NCBI GenBank assembly: GCA_017562135.1
Contig: QEYB01000625.1
Coordinates: 248,001-312,000, forward strand
Origin: Dipylidium caninum
Lineage: Eukaryota; Platyhelminthes; Cestoda; Cyclophyllidea; Dipylidiidae
DNA: 64,000 bases
Direction of reading: 5' to 3'
Shown: positions 38,167 through 51,284 of the stretch, one piece after another
How the letters are laid out: each line of letters begins with the position of its first letter
Numbering within the stretch: the first letter of the stretch is position 1
Made by a program: the position numbers and the translations under genes
Notes under the pieces: model-generated
What the model was told of the DNA's origin: nothing
The model's database searches: none
What the model saw: the letters and a program-made list of their open reading frames with translations, nothing else

Positions 38167-39142
38167 TGGAAACTATGAAACCGGCGATTTGCGCAGAATG
38201 TGTTCAGCTGCGACCGAGCGGGATACACGGTAATGCGCTCTCGACATTTTTTTATACCACTTTTAGTATATTTTTCCCCAAAACCAGTTGGAAACAAAAC
38301 GCGATTTACTTCTATTTTCCTTGTACGAGTTCTAATTGAATCACAGCGCAGCTCAACAAGCTTCGAGAAACATTAATGAGGCATTCGGAGATGGATTCGT
38401 TGATGCGAAGAAATATCCGTTGTTGGTTCTGAAAATTTCGTTCTGGTAATTTGGGTATCGTCAAGACGCCTCGAAGCAAATCAGTCGCTCATGTTGACAA
38501 CAAGAAGAAATTAAGGACGACGGTGGAACCCGATTCGTACAAGAAACTTTTCTTGAACATAGGTCTAAACTGAGAACTAGACATGCAGCTACGGTTGTGT
38601 TAAAACACCTGCGTGCAGTAAATGATGAAGAAAATAAAAAGTGAGCTCCTATGCGCCTGGTGCATGAACTGACGCAACTGTAGATGATCGAGAGACCGCA
38701 AGACCAAGTGCGCATCTTTGTTGCTTTCTTCGCATTACGCGAATGCCGCGGTTTATACATCAAATCACCAGTTGGCAAGAAAAGTGGATTTCGTTGAAGC
38801 AAAGGAATAGACAAGGATGCGTACGGAGAACACATTCCTATTCCGTCCTCATATTTGGTTTACTGGATTTCCAGCTTGCCGAGGTCTTCCGTCGATTGGC
38901 TCACAAGGCTCACATTCAGCCGCCATTTCACCCAGCGATTATTACCTTTTTCATAGTTACAAATTATTTTTTAAGTGAAAAAAAAACATACAATGTCCAA
39001 GATGATATTATGAAAAGATTTGAATCGTGGATTAACTCTTAAATAAGGACTTTTTTTTGAAAAGATAAATATTTCTTGCCCAATTGTCAGCAGAAAATCG
39101 TAGATACCAATGTAGGCTCCCCCGTCTAATGGTTTCCAACCA
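38167..39142 (+). mobile_element. Decayed mariner transposon, relic 1
   Basis: Broken translations across three frames line up in order with a mariner transposase. They are ASRNINEAFGDGFVDAKK (the N-terminal helix-turn-helix region), a degenerate linker, KHLRAVNDEENKK, MRLVHELTQL, FVAFFALRECRG, then after a gap SPSDYYLFHSYKLFFK (the position of the third catalytic Asp) and KKTYNVQDDIMKRFESW. Stops and frameshifts interrupt every segment, and the part containing the second catalytic Asp is missing, so no active enzyme can be made. A related fragment lies at 40581-41035. Terminal inverted repeats were not recognised. The family match (mariner/Tc1, SETMAR-like) rests on my reading of motif order. 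Confidence 0.75.
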
Positions 39143-39242
39143 AATAGAGAGAAAAAATGCAATAACCAAAGTGATGTCATGGAGGACTTCGAGTGCAAGA
39201 AATATACAATATTCAAAACAACATTGGGCCTAAGAATGAAGA

Positions 39243-39354
39243 GTCTGTTTCAAAATGGTGTATATGTTTTGCCCAATCGTCAACGAAAAGTCGTAGATGT
39301 CAATGAAAGTTGTGTTTACTTGTATTTAACGCGCCTTTCGTGATTTCCAACCTG
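39243..39354 (+). repeat. Duplicated 3' tail of mariner relic 1
   Basis: The block TTTTGCCCAATCGTCAACG here is a diverged direct copy of TTCTTGCCCAATTGTCAGC near 39075. It is followed in both by a TCGTAGAT-ACCAATG/GTCAATG block and later by GATTTCCAACC. Read as protein, the copy resembles the last residues of a mariner transposase (YVLPNRQRKVVDVNES). The relic's end is therefore present twice about 190 bases apart. Confidence 0.6.
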
Positions 39355-40387
39355 ATGGTGAGTAAGTAGGTCTACGCCTTAGAATGATGGTGAGTCCGAA
39401 GTCATATCCACTGAGCAGAGCCTGGTGGCGACCATCAAATTGTGCGCCGGTGGAAATCAGGAGGTAGCCAAGGTGAGGTTCTTCTCAAAGGGTCGCTCTT
39501 CCACTGCTGTTTCGGGCATGAAGGTAAACACACCCTTCCTCGTCCCTTGTTGTGAAAAGTGACACGCGGTCTTCCCTGTCGCCGCATCGTTGAAGTGCCA
39601 TGGTGAATGAGGGAGCGAGAAGATGCCCACCAATTAATAAACGCCACAAAATACAAGCGAACGAGGTGTATTGCGTCAATCATGACAATTTTGGCAAGCT
39701 GTGGTGACCCGATTTCCCACTGAAGTCGTAATTGCCCTAATCGCTCACCTCGGGAAAGATATAGAGCCGACGCGTAAAAGGATTATGCCGCCAAACGGAA
39801 ATGAAGTCCGCGTTTTTGACTGGCCATTAAATTAAACGCTACCTCTCGCTTACCAACGGCCCGGCCTTCGGCCTCCCCTCTCCCCTCTTAAATTGATAAA
39901 TGCGGGCGAGGAGAAGTGGGAAAACGAGATAAAAACAAATTTGGCACCCAATTTGCGAGGTTATTAGGTGTGTTACATGCAGGCTGGGACATTTTGGCAA
40001 TGTCTGCAGGAGTGAAAAGCCTTTGAACAAGCCGCATTTGGCATTTGCCTGCATTGAGGCTCTTTGGCAATGTCGATATCGAGGAGCCCCGTCAGAAATG
40101 TAGAATTTCATCCAAAGACGATGATGAGGCAGCCTCAGGAGGCTGTGTCGAAACGAAACCTCTTTGCCGGAGTACAGAGATGAATTTAAGGTGGGTTAGT
40201 TAAGAAGGCAAGTTCGACACCACCGCCCTCTACACATTGCTGATTTTCAGGTCCTCGTCTTCATCTCCTTATTCTTCGCCCTGGTCCCGGCCAATCCTCC
40301 TCAGCTTTCCTTTTATTGTCACCATTCTTTATGCGGTTTGGTTGTACGTTTGGACAGACACGAGGCCACTTCTGAGGCATTGACACA

Positions 40388-40459
40388 GCCGCCGAGGGAA
40401 ATGAGAAACAAGGAACTTTAACTGAGGAAAACCCCAAAACCTAACAGCGGACTGACAGT
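40388..40459 (+). repeat. Direct repeat left of mariner relic 2
   Basis: Shares GCCGCCGA-GGA, AAGGAACTTTAACTG, GGAAAACCCCAAA and CAGCGGACTGACAG with 41049-41132, in the same order and orientation. The two copies lie about 670 bases apart and bracket mariner relic 2. They may be a duplication that carried the relic or older sequence split by it. Confidence 0.7.
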
Positions 40460-40580
40460 GAAAGTTTAGCAAATTTTATCGCCGTCCACAAAAAAGGCTT
40501 GTTCCCCCTCCTTCCTTGACCGACAAGAACGACATGCTTCGGCGCAACTTGTCTCAAACTGCCCGCTGCAAATATTAGAT

Positions 40581-41035
40581 TGGAAACTATGAAACAGGCG
40601 ATTCTGTTTAGCCTGAAATCACCCGTGACTTAGCGGGACCATTTTTAATGTGTTCTCGGAATTTTTTGCAAAAGTTAAAGCTATTCTTCTTCTTCATTTC
40701 GCAAAAATTATTTTCGCGTTACTTTATTTACCTTTTAAAGCAGATGGAAACAAACCTCGATTTACTTATACTTTTCTCGTGAGAGTTCAAATTGAATCAT
40801 AGCGCAGCTCGAGAACCATTAAGGAGGCATCCGGAATTTGATCCACTATTAAAGAAAGAAAGTGCTCCATGATGACTCTAAAAAATACTGCTCTGACAAG
40901 TTGGGTAGCGTCAAGGAACTTGCAGGAAGACCGCCGGCCCATGCTGATTACACGAAGGCATTAAGGACGACGGTGGAATCCGATTCACACGCGACTAATC
41001 GCTAACTTGGAAGTAAGCCAGGAATTTTCCATGCG
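40581..41035 (+). mobile_element. Decayed mariner fragment, relic 2
   Basis: Matches the first half of relic 1 at the DNA level: TGGAAACTATGAAACAGGCG, TTTACTT, TTGAATCATAGCGCAGCTC, then GGCATTAAGGACGACGGTGG. Translation gives pieces of the transposase DNA-binding region (a GRPxHAD-like linker, LRTTVESDSHATNR, LEVSQEFSM) interrupted by stops. No catalytic domain remains. It belongs to the same subfamily as relic 1, but indels between the two show independent decay. Confidence 0.65.
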
Positions 41036-41048
41036 AAGCCAGTGAAGC

Positions 41049-41132
41049 GGCCGCCGAAGGAGGGGAACGAGAGGAGAAAAAAAGGGAACTTCAACCGCGG
41101 AAAATCCCAAACGCCAACAGTGGACTGACAGT
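41049..41132 (+). repeat. Direct repeat right of mariner relic 2
   Basis: Second copy of the 40388-40459 block (GCCGCCGAAGGA, GGGAACTTCAACCG, GGAAAATCCCAAA, CAGTGGACTGACAG). It is somewhat longer because of a purine-rich insertion. Confidence 0.7.
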
Positions 41133-44100
41133 TCTAGTTAAACAATGTTCATCACCTACCTTTTTCCTCTTCTCCTCCGCCCCTTTAGTCCATTTTTAAT
41201 AGAAATTTATTTTAAATGGTGTATTTCAAACAAACATATGTAATTTTAGCATCCTCCAGCAACGAATCTGTTTATTCTGTGTGAAATCCTCCCTCAACAT
41301 ATGTTGTCTAGGCGGCGTTTATAGCAGTTACACTCTGTGCATCCCATCGCTGGAGAACTCAAACGGGAGAGGGACGAATGAGGCGAGAAAATCCAGCGCC
41401 AAGTGTGATTTTATCGTCTGCGCCGCATAGAGACCTCAGATCTCCGGCCTCGAGGCGGGGTAGATTGTTGGACGGCGAGCAAGTGGAACGGGAGGGAGCA
41501 GGAGGAGGTCTTAGGGCCACCAAGCATTTTTCCTATATTTGCATGAAAGTAGGCCATAGGAATTCCTGCTTTCCTGTCCTTGTCACGCGCGGAATATTTA
41601 ATCTTCGCGGCGCGGACTTCCGTTTAGTGGCACGACCATATAGTCGAGCCCACAGACTCCCAGGTCTTTTGTGTGTTAGTGATAAATCTTGCCTCTGGTT
41701 ATGGCTTATTGCAAATTCAGGGGAGATTCGGGAGGAAGAGGGCGTGGCATGGGTGGGGGAGTGATGGGGCGACAGGTCGACCCACTGCAAAAGGGCACCC
41801 CCACCTTAAATTCTGGAATTGATTGCCCAAACCGGAATGTCCGAGCAGATTAAGTAGAAGGGGAAAGATTTCCGACCCCGAGATGAGAAGATTCAAGCCC
41901 GTTTTCTGCGCAGAAATAGATAATGTTAAAATTACTGGACGATTTGTGGAATAGGACCAAAAGCGGCTGAAAAATGTGGAGTACATCACCGCCCAAGGAT
42001 TCTCTTCTCCCACGAAGAGGCTTATGACGGTCGGCTTAGACCACCAGTTATAATATTTCTTAATTAGCCTGCCTTTCTGCCTCCACTGACAGTACTTTTG
42101 TACGCCTTTGACATCCTACCAATCTGAAGAAAAGTTTTAAGGGAAACGTCCTCTCAGACTGTCACATGAGCATTCTACGTGTCCTTGGCAGGCGCCTTTC
42201 AAGCTCCAAGCAGATTAGGCTTTCGGAAGCGTCCTCCTCCACTGCCTCGAGAATCTCAGTCTTTCCAATGGTTCAGACACCTTACCGTTGACACTTTTCA
42301 AGCAGAAATCTTGCCCCACTTTGTGTGTGCGTGTGTGTGTGGTATTTTCATCAAGATGTACTGGTACCAAATTCGTCGAAGTACCTCGTGAATGGCATTA
42401 ACCGCGGCATAGTGACGGATAGTCAGAAGGATGGATCAAATGGATGCAGGTGAAAAGATATAAGCACACACATGTGCGCCAAAAACTACACGTGTTTGGA
42501 TCTCCACCGCAGCTGCCGACTAAAGTATACAGGAAGGGGAATTTCGGTCTGGACGTAGTCGACACCTTCCAGGGCTTCCTACCATGTGGTTGGGAGGCGT
42601 TCTCAAGCCCACATTTACCGATGGTTAGGAAGACCTTTATACGACCCTCCCGGCTCTAACCTTTACATCGGTGTTAACATTTCCTGCCTCAGCAACTGCT
42701 GGCGAAGTTGCATTAGCGCTCCACGTGAATGCACTTTCGGTGCTGCCAGACTGTGGTTCCATTATGAAGTGGTAATTAGGGGAGATAATGGTACAGGCCG
42801 GTGAAAGCTACCCCAGGAGTCTGGAGCTGTCTGGCAGGCGAGGCAATTAGAGTCTTTTCACAATTCCCTCGATTCGATCAAAGGCTATCCACCTAGAAGT
42901 GTTCCAAGTCTGTTTAAATTTCTACTGAAGACGTTCTTCTTTATGAAATGCGATGACATTGTGAAGTGTCTTGTGTAAAATTTGTGTGTAGGGTGGAAGT
43001 GGAAACGATAGCAGGGACATTCGTGAATCCCTTAACCAGCATTTGGTCGCCACGGCCGACGGGGGTTTTACCTGATCCAAAATGAATTCCTGAAGAAGAG
43101 CTACCCGAGGCACATTCGATGTCTGACTGCCAATGGGGCAAACGAGAGGTTTGAAAGACCCAAAATTCCCCAAGTGCACTTTCTCCCATACGGGAAGATG
43201 CACATTGTGCCCGAAAAAACGCATCTTCGCCTCTAGTAAATCTATCGCATGTCTTCACTATGTTTGCCCACTACGGATTCGGTCGCAGGCTTTGAAAAAA
43301 TTGTCTTTCGCCCTTCTCACAGCCTTGTCACTCCTCCCTCGTAGGGTGGCCACAGACCGATTCCCACTAGGCGTCTACATCTCCACTATTTCAACTCTCT
43401 CTCATCTTCCATCCCGCCATGAAATGATTTTTACTTCAGTTAGGGACCGTCGCTAGGAGATATTCCGACTTGGCTGACCCAGCCTCCCCAAACATTGCAC
43501 TCTCAACCGTATGGGGCGCATCTGAGGCGGCCGTCGTAACTAGATTGTGCAGACTCCAGTGGCAGGAGCAGCGATAGCACCTGAAAGGAATGTTGCGTGG
43601 ATAACACACACTGTACGAATTTTAAGGTCGACAGTCACTATTTTTCTGTATACAGAAGTCAAAATTCTCGACTATCCGCTACGTCAGTAGACAATTCCTG
43701 AGAGAAGCCTTCTCAACTCCCAAGGGTCACGTTTCCGACGCAGAAGGTATTAGAAGAGGAACGTTGTCGGAAGGCTCACCACCATGGAATAGGAAAGCGT
43801 CTCTTACACACCTTACGCTTCCTTACCGGCTAATACCTAGCCCGTGGCCGCAGTGAAATCCACCGCCCGAAGAAAACGGTACTTGGGGCGCGTGAAGGGA
43901 GAGAAATTGGTCCAATTCCAAAACTCAAAACCGATTTGATAATACTCAACGTCTCAAGAATCACTGTTACGGGCAAGTCGAATTGCTTCAAATCACTATT
44001 AGCTACCACGCTGGTACTGGCCATAGAATGACTTGATCTAACAGTGACAAGACGGTGGATTTTAACGTCCCTCATTGACTCAACAGATCGTCCTGTTCGC

Positions 44101-44916
44101 AGTCCCGAAAAACAGAGTAAATCCGTCATACACTTCATCCTCCTGTGGTAGTATGAAAACGCTTCGGAATGAGGATGGGTCAGAATGAAGGGAACGCGAA
44201 GGGCATGAATTCCTTGTCGCCCGAGTTCTCATTTAGTGTTTTGATCTATTAAAGATATTATGGTTAACTCATTCAGCTCACAATTCAACTGTCACTGGTC
44301 GGTAGGCCAAGACAACAAAATCATCTCAATTCAAAGGTAATCCGCGCTAGGGAAGCATTCCAACTTGAGTGCATCTAAGTTTACCTCTGAATTACGCCAA
44401 GGGGGGAACACTGAGCCCCTGAGGAAGATAGTCCAAACAGGATCTTGAAGAGGCTTCAGGCTTTTAAGAGCTTTTGTGTTTATTCGAAAGGGGCATACTG
44501 AAAGGACTTCAACATGAGTCGATGCACTGTAAGTCGATCAGACCTCGAAATGGGAAAAATCAAAATAGACCCGACTCCTATAAGGCAACAAGTCCAGGAG
44601 GCGAGAACAAATAAGAGTTTTAACACTCCGAAAACCTGTCTGCACCCCCCAGACTTTCAATGGTGGCTTTGGGCATTCTTAAAACATCAAAATTTTCAAA
44701 TAACGGCAAATCTACCAAGATTCCTGTAAATAACAGTTAATTTCCGTGGCAAACTCGAGACTGTCACAGTTGCTACTTTTCCACAATAAGTAACAGCGTA
44801 TGAGTCAAAAATGCACGAGAGGCCCATGCCAATCGGGCGGCAAGAACAAGAGTGACACTTCTAAATATACAAATAATATTTGTACAAATCACTATATGAT
44901 AAAGTAAGGAAGTCAC
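41133..44916. other. Spacer downstream of MRPL1
   Basis: No gene is supported. Open frames of 70-130 codons near 41.4-41.8 kb and 42.9-43.5 kb overlap on both strands and resemble no family. The MRPL1 3' UTR and polyadenylation signal should fall just below 44917, but no canonical AATAAA on the minus strand was recognised close to the stop. Confidence 0.5.
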
Positions 44917-47900
44917 CTAGGCGGGGACAGCCTCCTCCTCCGCTTCTTTTTCGTCTTCCTTCTCAGCCTCTACTTTGGTTGGTGTTACCCAGTCGGACAG
45001 TTTCCCTATCTCCAGCCGGAAGATTTCATCACAAGGCGGGCAAAGAAGATCGACGCGTTCAACAACATCTCCTAATTTAGAAAAGAATAGAGGATTAACC
45101 CAGATATAGAATGCAAAGGAGCATATTGTTGCATTACAGTACCACAAGAGGAATTAATTACCATTCACACGAGTGGATTTAGCTTCCTCGACAGCCCTCA
45201 GGTAGGAGCGGAAGTTGTCCTCCAGATGGGAATCGGCCCAGGAGAGCTGAGATTAGTGAGAAGATGGGAATTATCATCAAAAAACTCAAATATTTAGGAA
45301 AAGAAACCAAAAAATACGCATGCCCTTTTACCATCTCTTGCCCCTTTTTGGTCCTTACTGGAAAACACGAAAATGGCGTTACCTCCCAAACACGGATTAG
45401 GCATTAAATTAGGTGGGAGGAATAGGAGGTGAAGTGAAGTCGAAGGAAGGAGGGGGAACGAGGGAGAACAGTTTGAGGCACAGATCAACAACTGAGCATA
45501 CCAATTTCACCCAAGTTGAAGTGACAAACACAGCGATAGGCAAGACACAAATTCAAACGAAAGAAGGCCATGAAGAGGATCACGACCGTCCAGACTACCT
45601 GGCCCAAGACCACTTGAAGTTCGTTGATTTCGGGAACACCTTCAACTGGGGTTGAGTTGAGGAGAATGGAGGCTTGTTCGGACTTCAATAGTTCAATCAC
45701 ATCTTCTCCAATCCGGCCTAGTAGGTAAATTTAGAAAGATTTTTAAGATAAATGCCTCTCGTCTAGGCAGTGCAGCACAAATACGCAAAATTTCCACCCT
45801 ACGCTCCAGGTACTGCGACAGGGCTACTTCGTGCCTCTTTCAAAGCTCCATTGGCGGATCTCAGAGTGCAAAAAGTATACTACCAGAAGATAAAATAAAC
45901 AGTAGTCTATTCTTTTTAGTTATGGTACAGGGAGGTCAAATTTGTAGCGTAAGCGACCTCCCAGACTCCAATAGACGTCTCGCGGCCAGGTTCTAGCAAT
46001 TCAGAGGAAGGATTTCCTGTTTAATTCCATCTAATATCATGTATCATTTTGCGGGTGTTGTTCTAAACTGGACTCAAGCGGCTATGACAAAGTGCTAAGA
46101 ATGAGAGGAGGCGAAGAACAGAGCGGAAAAATACCGTTCTTATACAACTTGAACTGAGACGCCAAGAGCTCTGATACCTGCTCGTACGAAAAACGCCAAG
46201 TCACCCAGTAGTAAAAAATTTTGCCAGTGCAAAACTTCTGCAACTTCAAAGAGTGAAAAAATTTCGACCACACAGAGTCTCACAATACACATTAGACGAC
46301 GATTTCTACAAAAATTAATGCCATGCCATAAGAACATTGCGGACGCCGAGTTCAGGCCTAACCAGTTCCTTCAGTGCTAGTTCAATAAGAGAAACAGTTG
46401 GGGGGAAAAAAGTCAAAACCTTCGCCTAAACGCGATTATGAAATGAAGATTTCAGGTCGATTGGAAAATCATTTTAAACGTATTTGAATGAACCACCATA
46501 ATAATGGAATTAAGCCCGGCTACCAGCCGTCCAGTCGACTAACTCTTCGTGCAAGGTAAGTAAACTCAGAATAGTGTCAGGCTTAAGTGGAATGTCAGAG
46601 TGGCAACAGAGGAGATGGTTAATAAAAGCTCACCATTTTTGGCTGTAGGCAAGCGGTTGCGCAGGATTTTCCGGACCTTGTGGAGGCTATCAGTAAAGTC
46701 GGGATGAGCAACAACATCGTCATATTCATCCCAGTGGAATCCGCCCACCTCCAGGCGGCCGACAATGTCTGCACCCCCTGCAGCCACTGCGCCCCACTGG
46801 CTGGTACACTCTATGGCCACTGCTTTGTCCTGCCAACAGACCGGACACATTGAATAGGAATGATTCTGTGGTGGTTGTGTTTATTCGCTAGGGGCGGACA
46901 TACTGCAGCAATGAGATCATGTTGGTGAACCCTCTTTCGCCTGATCATAAACGAATAAGTGAGATTCAAGTGGTATACTGTTGTGACTGATACCGTCCCA
47001 ATTTCAAAGTACGAATTCACGAAGTGAAACAATCAGCGATTGAAATGAGATACTTTGATAAAGCACAAAGGTGATAAAAAATAGGTTCAGACAGCCATTA
47101 GAGGTGCATTAACCAGCACCCCAAGTAATTAAACCGCCAATAAGTTTGTGCTGACCTAGTTTTCGAATACAACAAAACCAACTTATAGCCGGTCACAGCA
47201 CCACTACAAGATATTTCTGCAAATAAACCAATCTAGTAAAAATTAGGCTGGTGGATACTCACATTAGTGAGGACAATGATACGCCGTTTGGGGAAAAAGT
47301 CTAATTGATGCGGCAGTGTGACGGAGGTTTCCAACTTAGCAATGAACTTGTTCGACTTCTTCGTTCGGTGGTTCAACGTCATCTGAAGCAGAGAATTAAA
47401 GAAGGCTCACTATGCAGTTCTTAATAGACCCAAAAGGCGTTGATCTGATGAAAGCACTTCATAACAGCAAACGTCATCATTTTGCGGTTTAGATTTCCCA
47501 AGTCGCCATGGGACTGAGATTACAATGATAGGTCAAACTGGTTTTCAACAGACTCATGCAAGGAAAGTGTTTGGAAATAGTCAAATTGAAGAGAAAAATA
47601 CACTTGGAGTTCGCGCTCATTCAAAGGGCACTAGTCAGTTGTTTTTTGGTTGTCCGTACACAGATTTTGTTTGTTCAAAATCCCATTTAATTCTCAACAA
47701 ATAAATGGTCGCTCGTACCGAGAGAGAACAAAGGACATGCCCAATCGAACATTAGAAAAGTGAAGTTAAACCTAATAACAAGCAAAGACTATGATAAGAA
47801 ATAAACCAAGATAAGTATACAAACATGTAAAAAAACCCAAGAAAACTAACATTGAGAAATGTTAGACTAAGGATTTTCGTCGACCGCGTCTTGTACTTCA

Positions 47901-48888
47901 ATTCATTTATGATTTACCAGCTTCCGTCTCCAAAAATCTCAATAGGTTACTTAGGCCTATAAGCCACGAAATGAAAGTTTAAATAATGGTTATGAAAAGT
48001 GGACCAAAAATCATGAAAAACTATATTGGAAAATAGCTGACGAAAACACCAGAGGTTCGACGAGGATGCCAAAATGACATTTTCTGCTTCCACCACCAAA
48101 TTTCTATAGTATCAAACCAAATAACTTCGACAACTAATATGCATATAACTCTGCATGCATTAATCCGCCTCACCACCAAGCAGATAATCACTTCAACCAC
48201 ATTCATTGCCTACACTCTCCTTCCCACTTTATCCATCCATCACCAACATCTCCTTCACTCTCATACCTCTGTACCTCTCCTCAACCGTCACATCGCAAAC
48301 ACGACCACTTCCACAAGTAGGCCACCGCTTCGGATCATCACCACTCAACTCCTCGTCGCCACACTCTCTCACTTCCCACCAACCAACTCCTCCAATCACA
48401 CTTTGCCACGTCATGCATCCATCCACCCACCCACTCACTCAACCTTCCATGGACTCATCCTCTCGCCCACGAGTATAGAGGCAGCAGATACTCAAACTCA
48501 CCTTCGCATACACCGGGTTCTCCAAACAATTAAACATCTCCGGTGACGCAGCCTCTCGTAGCATCTCCAATGCATCGCCTATCAACCACCGCCTTCGTTC
48601 AAACTGTTCAGCGAAGAAGACGTTCGCGTCGGCTGACGGGTGCACTCCCATCACCTTCTCTTCCGCCAACCTCTCCGCCTCCCACCTGGCCCGCGAGGCT
48701 GCCGCCCGCATCTGAGCCACTGACTCGCGTCTCGACGTCGTCTTCGTCTCTCTACCACTTCCACCCTCGCCGCCCCCACCGGAACGCACTTTCAAGCGCT
48801 GACTTTTCCCCTTGGGTAGACAGTGGGTTGTGTGGAACAGTCGAAGGCTGGCATAGGAGTGGAGTAGTCGGAGAACACGCAGAGGCAT
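44917..48888 (-). CDS. MRPL1: Mitochondrial ribosomal protein L1 (large subunit)
   Basis: Component of the mitochondrial large ribosomal subunit, in the L1 stalk family that binds rRNA near the E site. Exons on the minus strand are 48888-48502, 47382-47263, 46829-46634, 45717-45599, 45246-45162 and 45071-44917. All junctions are GT-AG and all phases agree (0,0,1,0,1), giving 353 codons. Residues 1-24 (start MPLRVLRLL, with HTTHCL) look like a mitochondrial targeting peptide. A Gly-rich stretch follows (RSGGGGEGGSG, 36-46). The L1 domain runs from about 95 to 310: ENPVYAK at the exon 1/2 join, NKFIAKLETSVTLPH, AVAAGGADIVGRLEVG, then AKNGRIGEDVIELL across the exon 3/4 join. The end is acidic (EAEKEDEKEAEEEAVPA). 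An in-frame ATG 105 bases upstream (48993) could lengthen it, but the shorter start gives the better leader. Exon 1 and part of intron 1 are duplicated in inverted orientation at 51.3-52.0 kb. Confidence 0.93.
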
Positions 48889-48923
48889 CTGGATTCTGGA
48901 AAATTGTAGTGTAATTTTTATCT
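48176..48923 (-). repeat. Inverted duplication, arm 1 (MRPL1 exon 1)
   Basis: This block holds MRPL1 exon 1 plus about 35 bases upstream of its ATG and about 325 bases of intron 1. It reappears as an almost exact reverse complement at 51285-52029. At the outer end the match stops after the GTGTAATTTTTATC motif. At the intron end it fades beyond CAGATAATCACTTCA. Confidence 0.93.
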
Positions 48924-51284
48924 TATGCCTCCCACCTAATATTACTACCATGTCACATGTGACCGTTACCACAATACAACCCGGCATATCCAATTAAATG
49001 CCCTCGAGGCTTCATTCGCTTGAAGCGTAATATGAGAAGAAATGCCTGGTCGCTGGATACTTTACTTCTGACGAATTTGGAAACGACGTATCAAATTCGG
49101 ATTTGGGCAACCGATCTCATTCTTGATCCCGCAAACGAACATTATGCAGCAAATGAGGAAATGTGTAACAACCGCCATAAGAGGATTGGAACGCAAGAAA
49201 ATACCCTCAGCTATGTTATGGGCAACAAGCTGACATAAGCACCTAGGCAGGTTACACATGATTTCACCGAGGCTATTTAGACGATGTTACACCCGCTCCG
49301 TATAACCAAACGTAAGATGGGGAGTGAGAGAAGAGTGAACAGTTTGTTGGTCTTATAACAATAACCAGTAACTTCATTGCGTATAGAAACAATCTGGCAT
49401 CATCTACAGGTATGGAGTAATTGTTCTAAAAAAGCAATCTTCTCGTCACTCAGTTCCAAATAATACCTTAGCAATATTGATGACGGACATGTGGTACTGG
49501 TATTGTGAACGTGTAATTTTACATTAATTTATGGATGAAATAGGAATCCTCATGAACGCGTAGTTTGAATAAGAGCCAGTTGCGCCATTAGGTTAAGCCG
49601 CCAAGATTTAAAGAATGCCCTAAAAATGTGTTAGTTATTACTTTCAAAGAATGGGAAATCGGCAATTACCCAAAAGATTACATTCATATGAACATTTATT
49701 TCAGACTAATTATAAGGCAAGGAAAGGTCATAAATACCAGATTATAGCATGCACTAGTGAAAAATAAAAGTATGGTCATGTAAAAGCTGACGCAATAAAT
49801 GTCAAGAACAATCAAAACAGGTTTTGCGAGGAAACCAGCGGCAGACACCGCGCTTGAAAGTCACACTAACTTGGTTAAAAGTGTGCCGTCCGCAATGCAC
49901 TTTAAAACAAAGAAATAGCCAGGGGCAAAAAAGACATTATTTTGTTTTAGCGACCCACAAAATATTTTTTTGTACAAAGTCTGCCTCAGACTTTAGTTTT
50001 AACTGTTTGGCACCATTTTTAATGACGAACTTTGTAGAGTTCACATATTGCTTCTTATTGAATAGGGTAAAAATTTACTTATTATCTTTCTAAACAATTC
50101 ATAATTATTGCATAGCGTCAAGAAGTTGCCTTTGGATCATATCGTGCCGCTAAAATGGAAAATTACCAAATTGAATAATTGGTTTATATTCTGTACAAAA
50201 AAATTGTAACATCTGACCTTTCCATTTTATTGGTCCTGCACTAATCAGAGGAGGAGGATGGACCGAATAATTTACACGCATTATAATAAGATTCGGTGTT
50301 TGCCATTAGAGGAACCATTAAGTTTATTTTATGAGTCTTATCTTCTCTTTTGGCGTTCTTCGACCAATTGTGTCAAAAGTGTATCATTGCTTCGGTTTAA
50401 TAACGCTCTAAAACCTCTTTGTCGTCACTGTCCACTCCTATATATATGGCCATATATGTGAATATTATCACTTCATCAAAAACTAAAATAATATGCCTTG
50501 TAGGATGAATGAGGAAAAATCGACTGAAATATTTCCCGCGTTCAACCACGTAATTTAACAATATCGGAACAACGAGTACTGAGGTGCATACCACACCAGC
50601 GTCTTTTTATGTGTCATCAAGGGCTTGAAATATGCAAATGATATTTTTTCAAACACCTGAATAAGTGGCATAAAATATCATCCGCGATACTGTGATTCGA
50701 TGAAGCAGATGGCTTTTCTCCCTTTTTGGTTTTCGCGTGATTAGAGGTAGTTTGCCAATGCGAGTTTGTCCGAGGACCTTAAAAGATGTGGGAACAAGCA
50801 AAAGGATGTTGGAAAAGGGATAAAAAGCCATGGACTATCACTTAGTAATGTTTACTTTGACGTAGTCCGTTCTCAAGTTTCTCTAAGCAGGGTGATAATT
50901 AATGTGACTACTATAATCGTAGCTACGTGATAGGAATAAGGCGCGAAACTTTAATATTGTTGGTTTAACTATCCCACTGTATGACTGATTTAGCACGTTG
51001 CTATGTCCTCATGAATATCGTTGACCCTACCTTAGTGTCAGGCCAATTGAGGTGGCAAAACAAATAAATGTTATAAGGGGACTGTGTATTGGAAACAATG
51101 AATGACATTTTTTGGAAAGACGAGTGTTAAGGGTGTGTCTGGCGCAAATTTATGAGCTAGTCAACCTTCAGACAAGCACAATGGACTGTTTTTTAGTTCA
51201 TCAACCATCCTGAAATGGGAAGGGGATGGAAGAGGAAACAATGTGGAAGTGAAACAGCAATTCACCCTACCACCCAGGCTTTAC
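48924..51284. other. Spacer between the inverted arms (2.36 kb)
   Basis: AT-rich sequence without a recognisable gene. The MRPL1 promoter should lie in its left part, but no clear motif was assigned. No transposon ends were seen at the arm borders, so the sequence gives no direct mechanism for the inversion. Confidence 0.55.

Noticed and set aside
48543..48914. 123-codon open frame antisense to MRPL1 exon 1, identical in the inverted copy
   Set aside because: It is the complement of a real GC-rich exon. Identity between copies follows from the recent duplication and is not evidence of coding.
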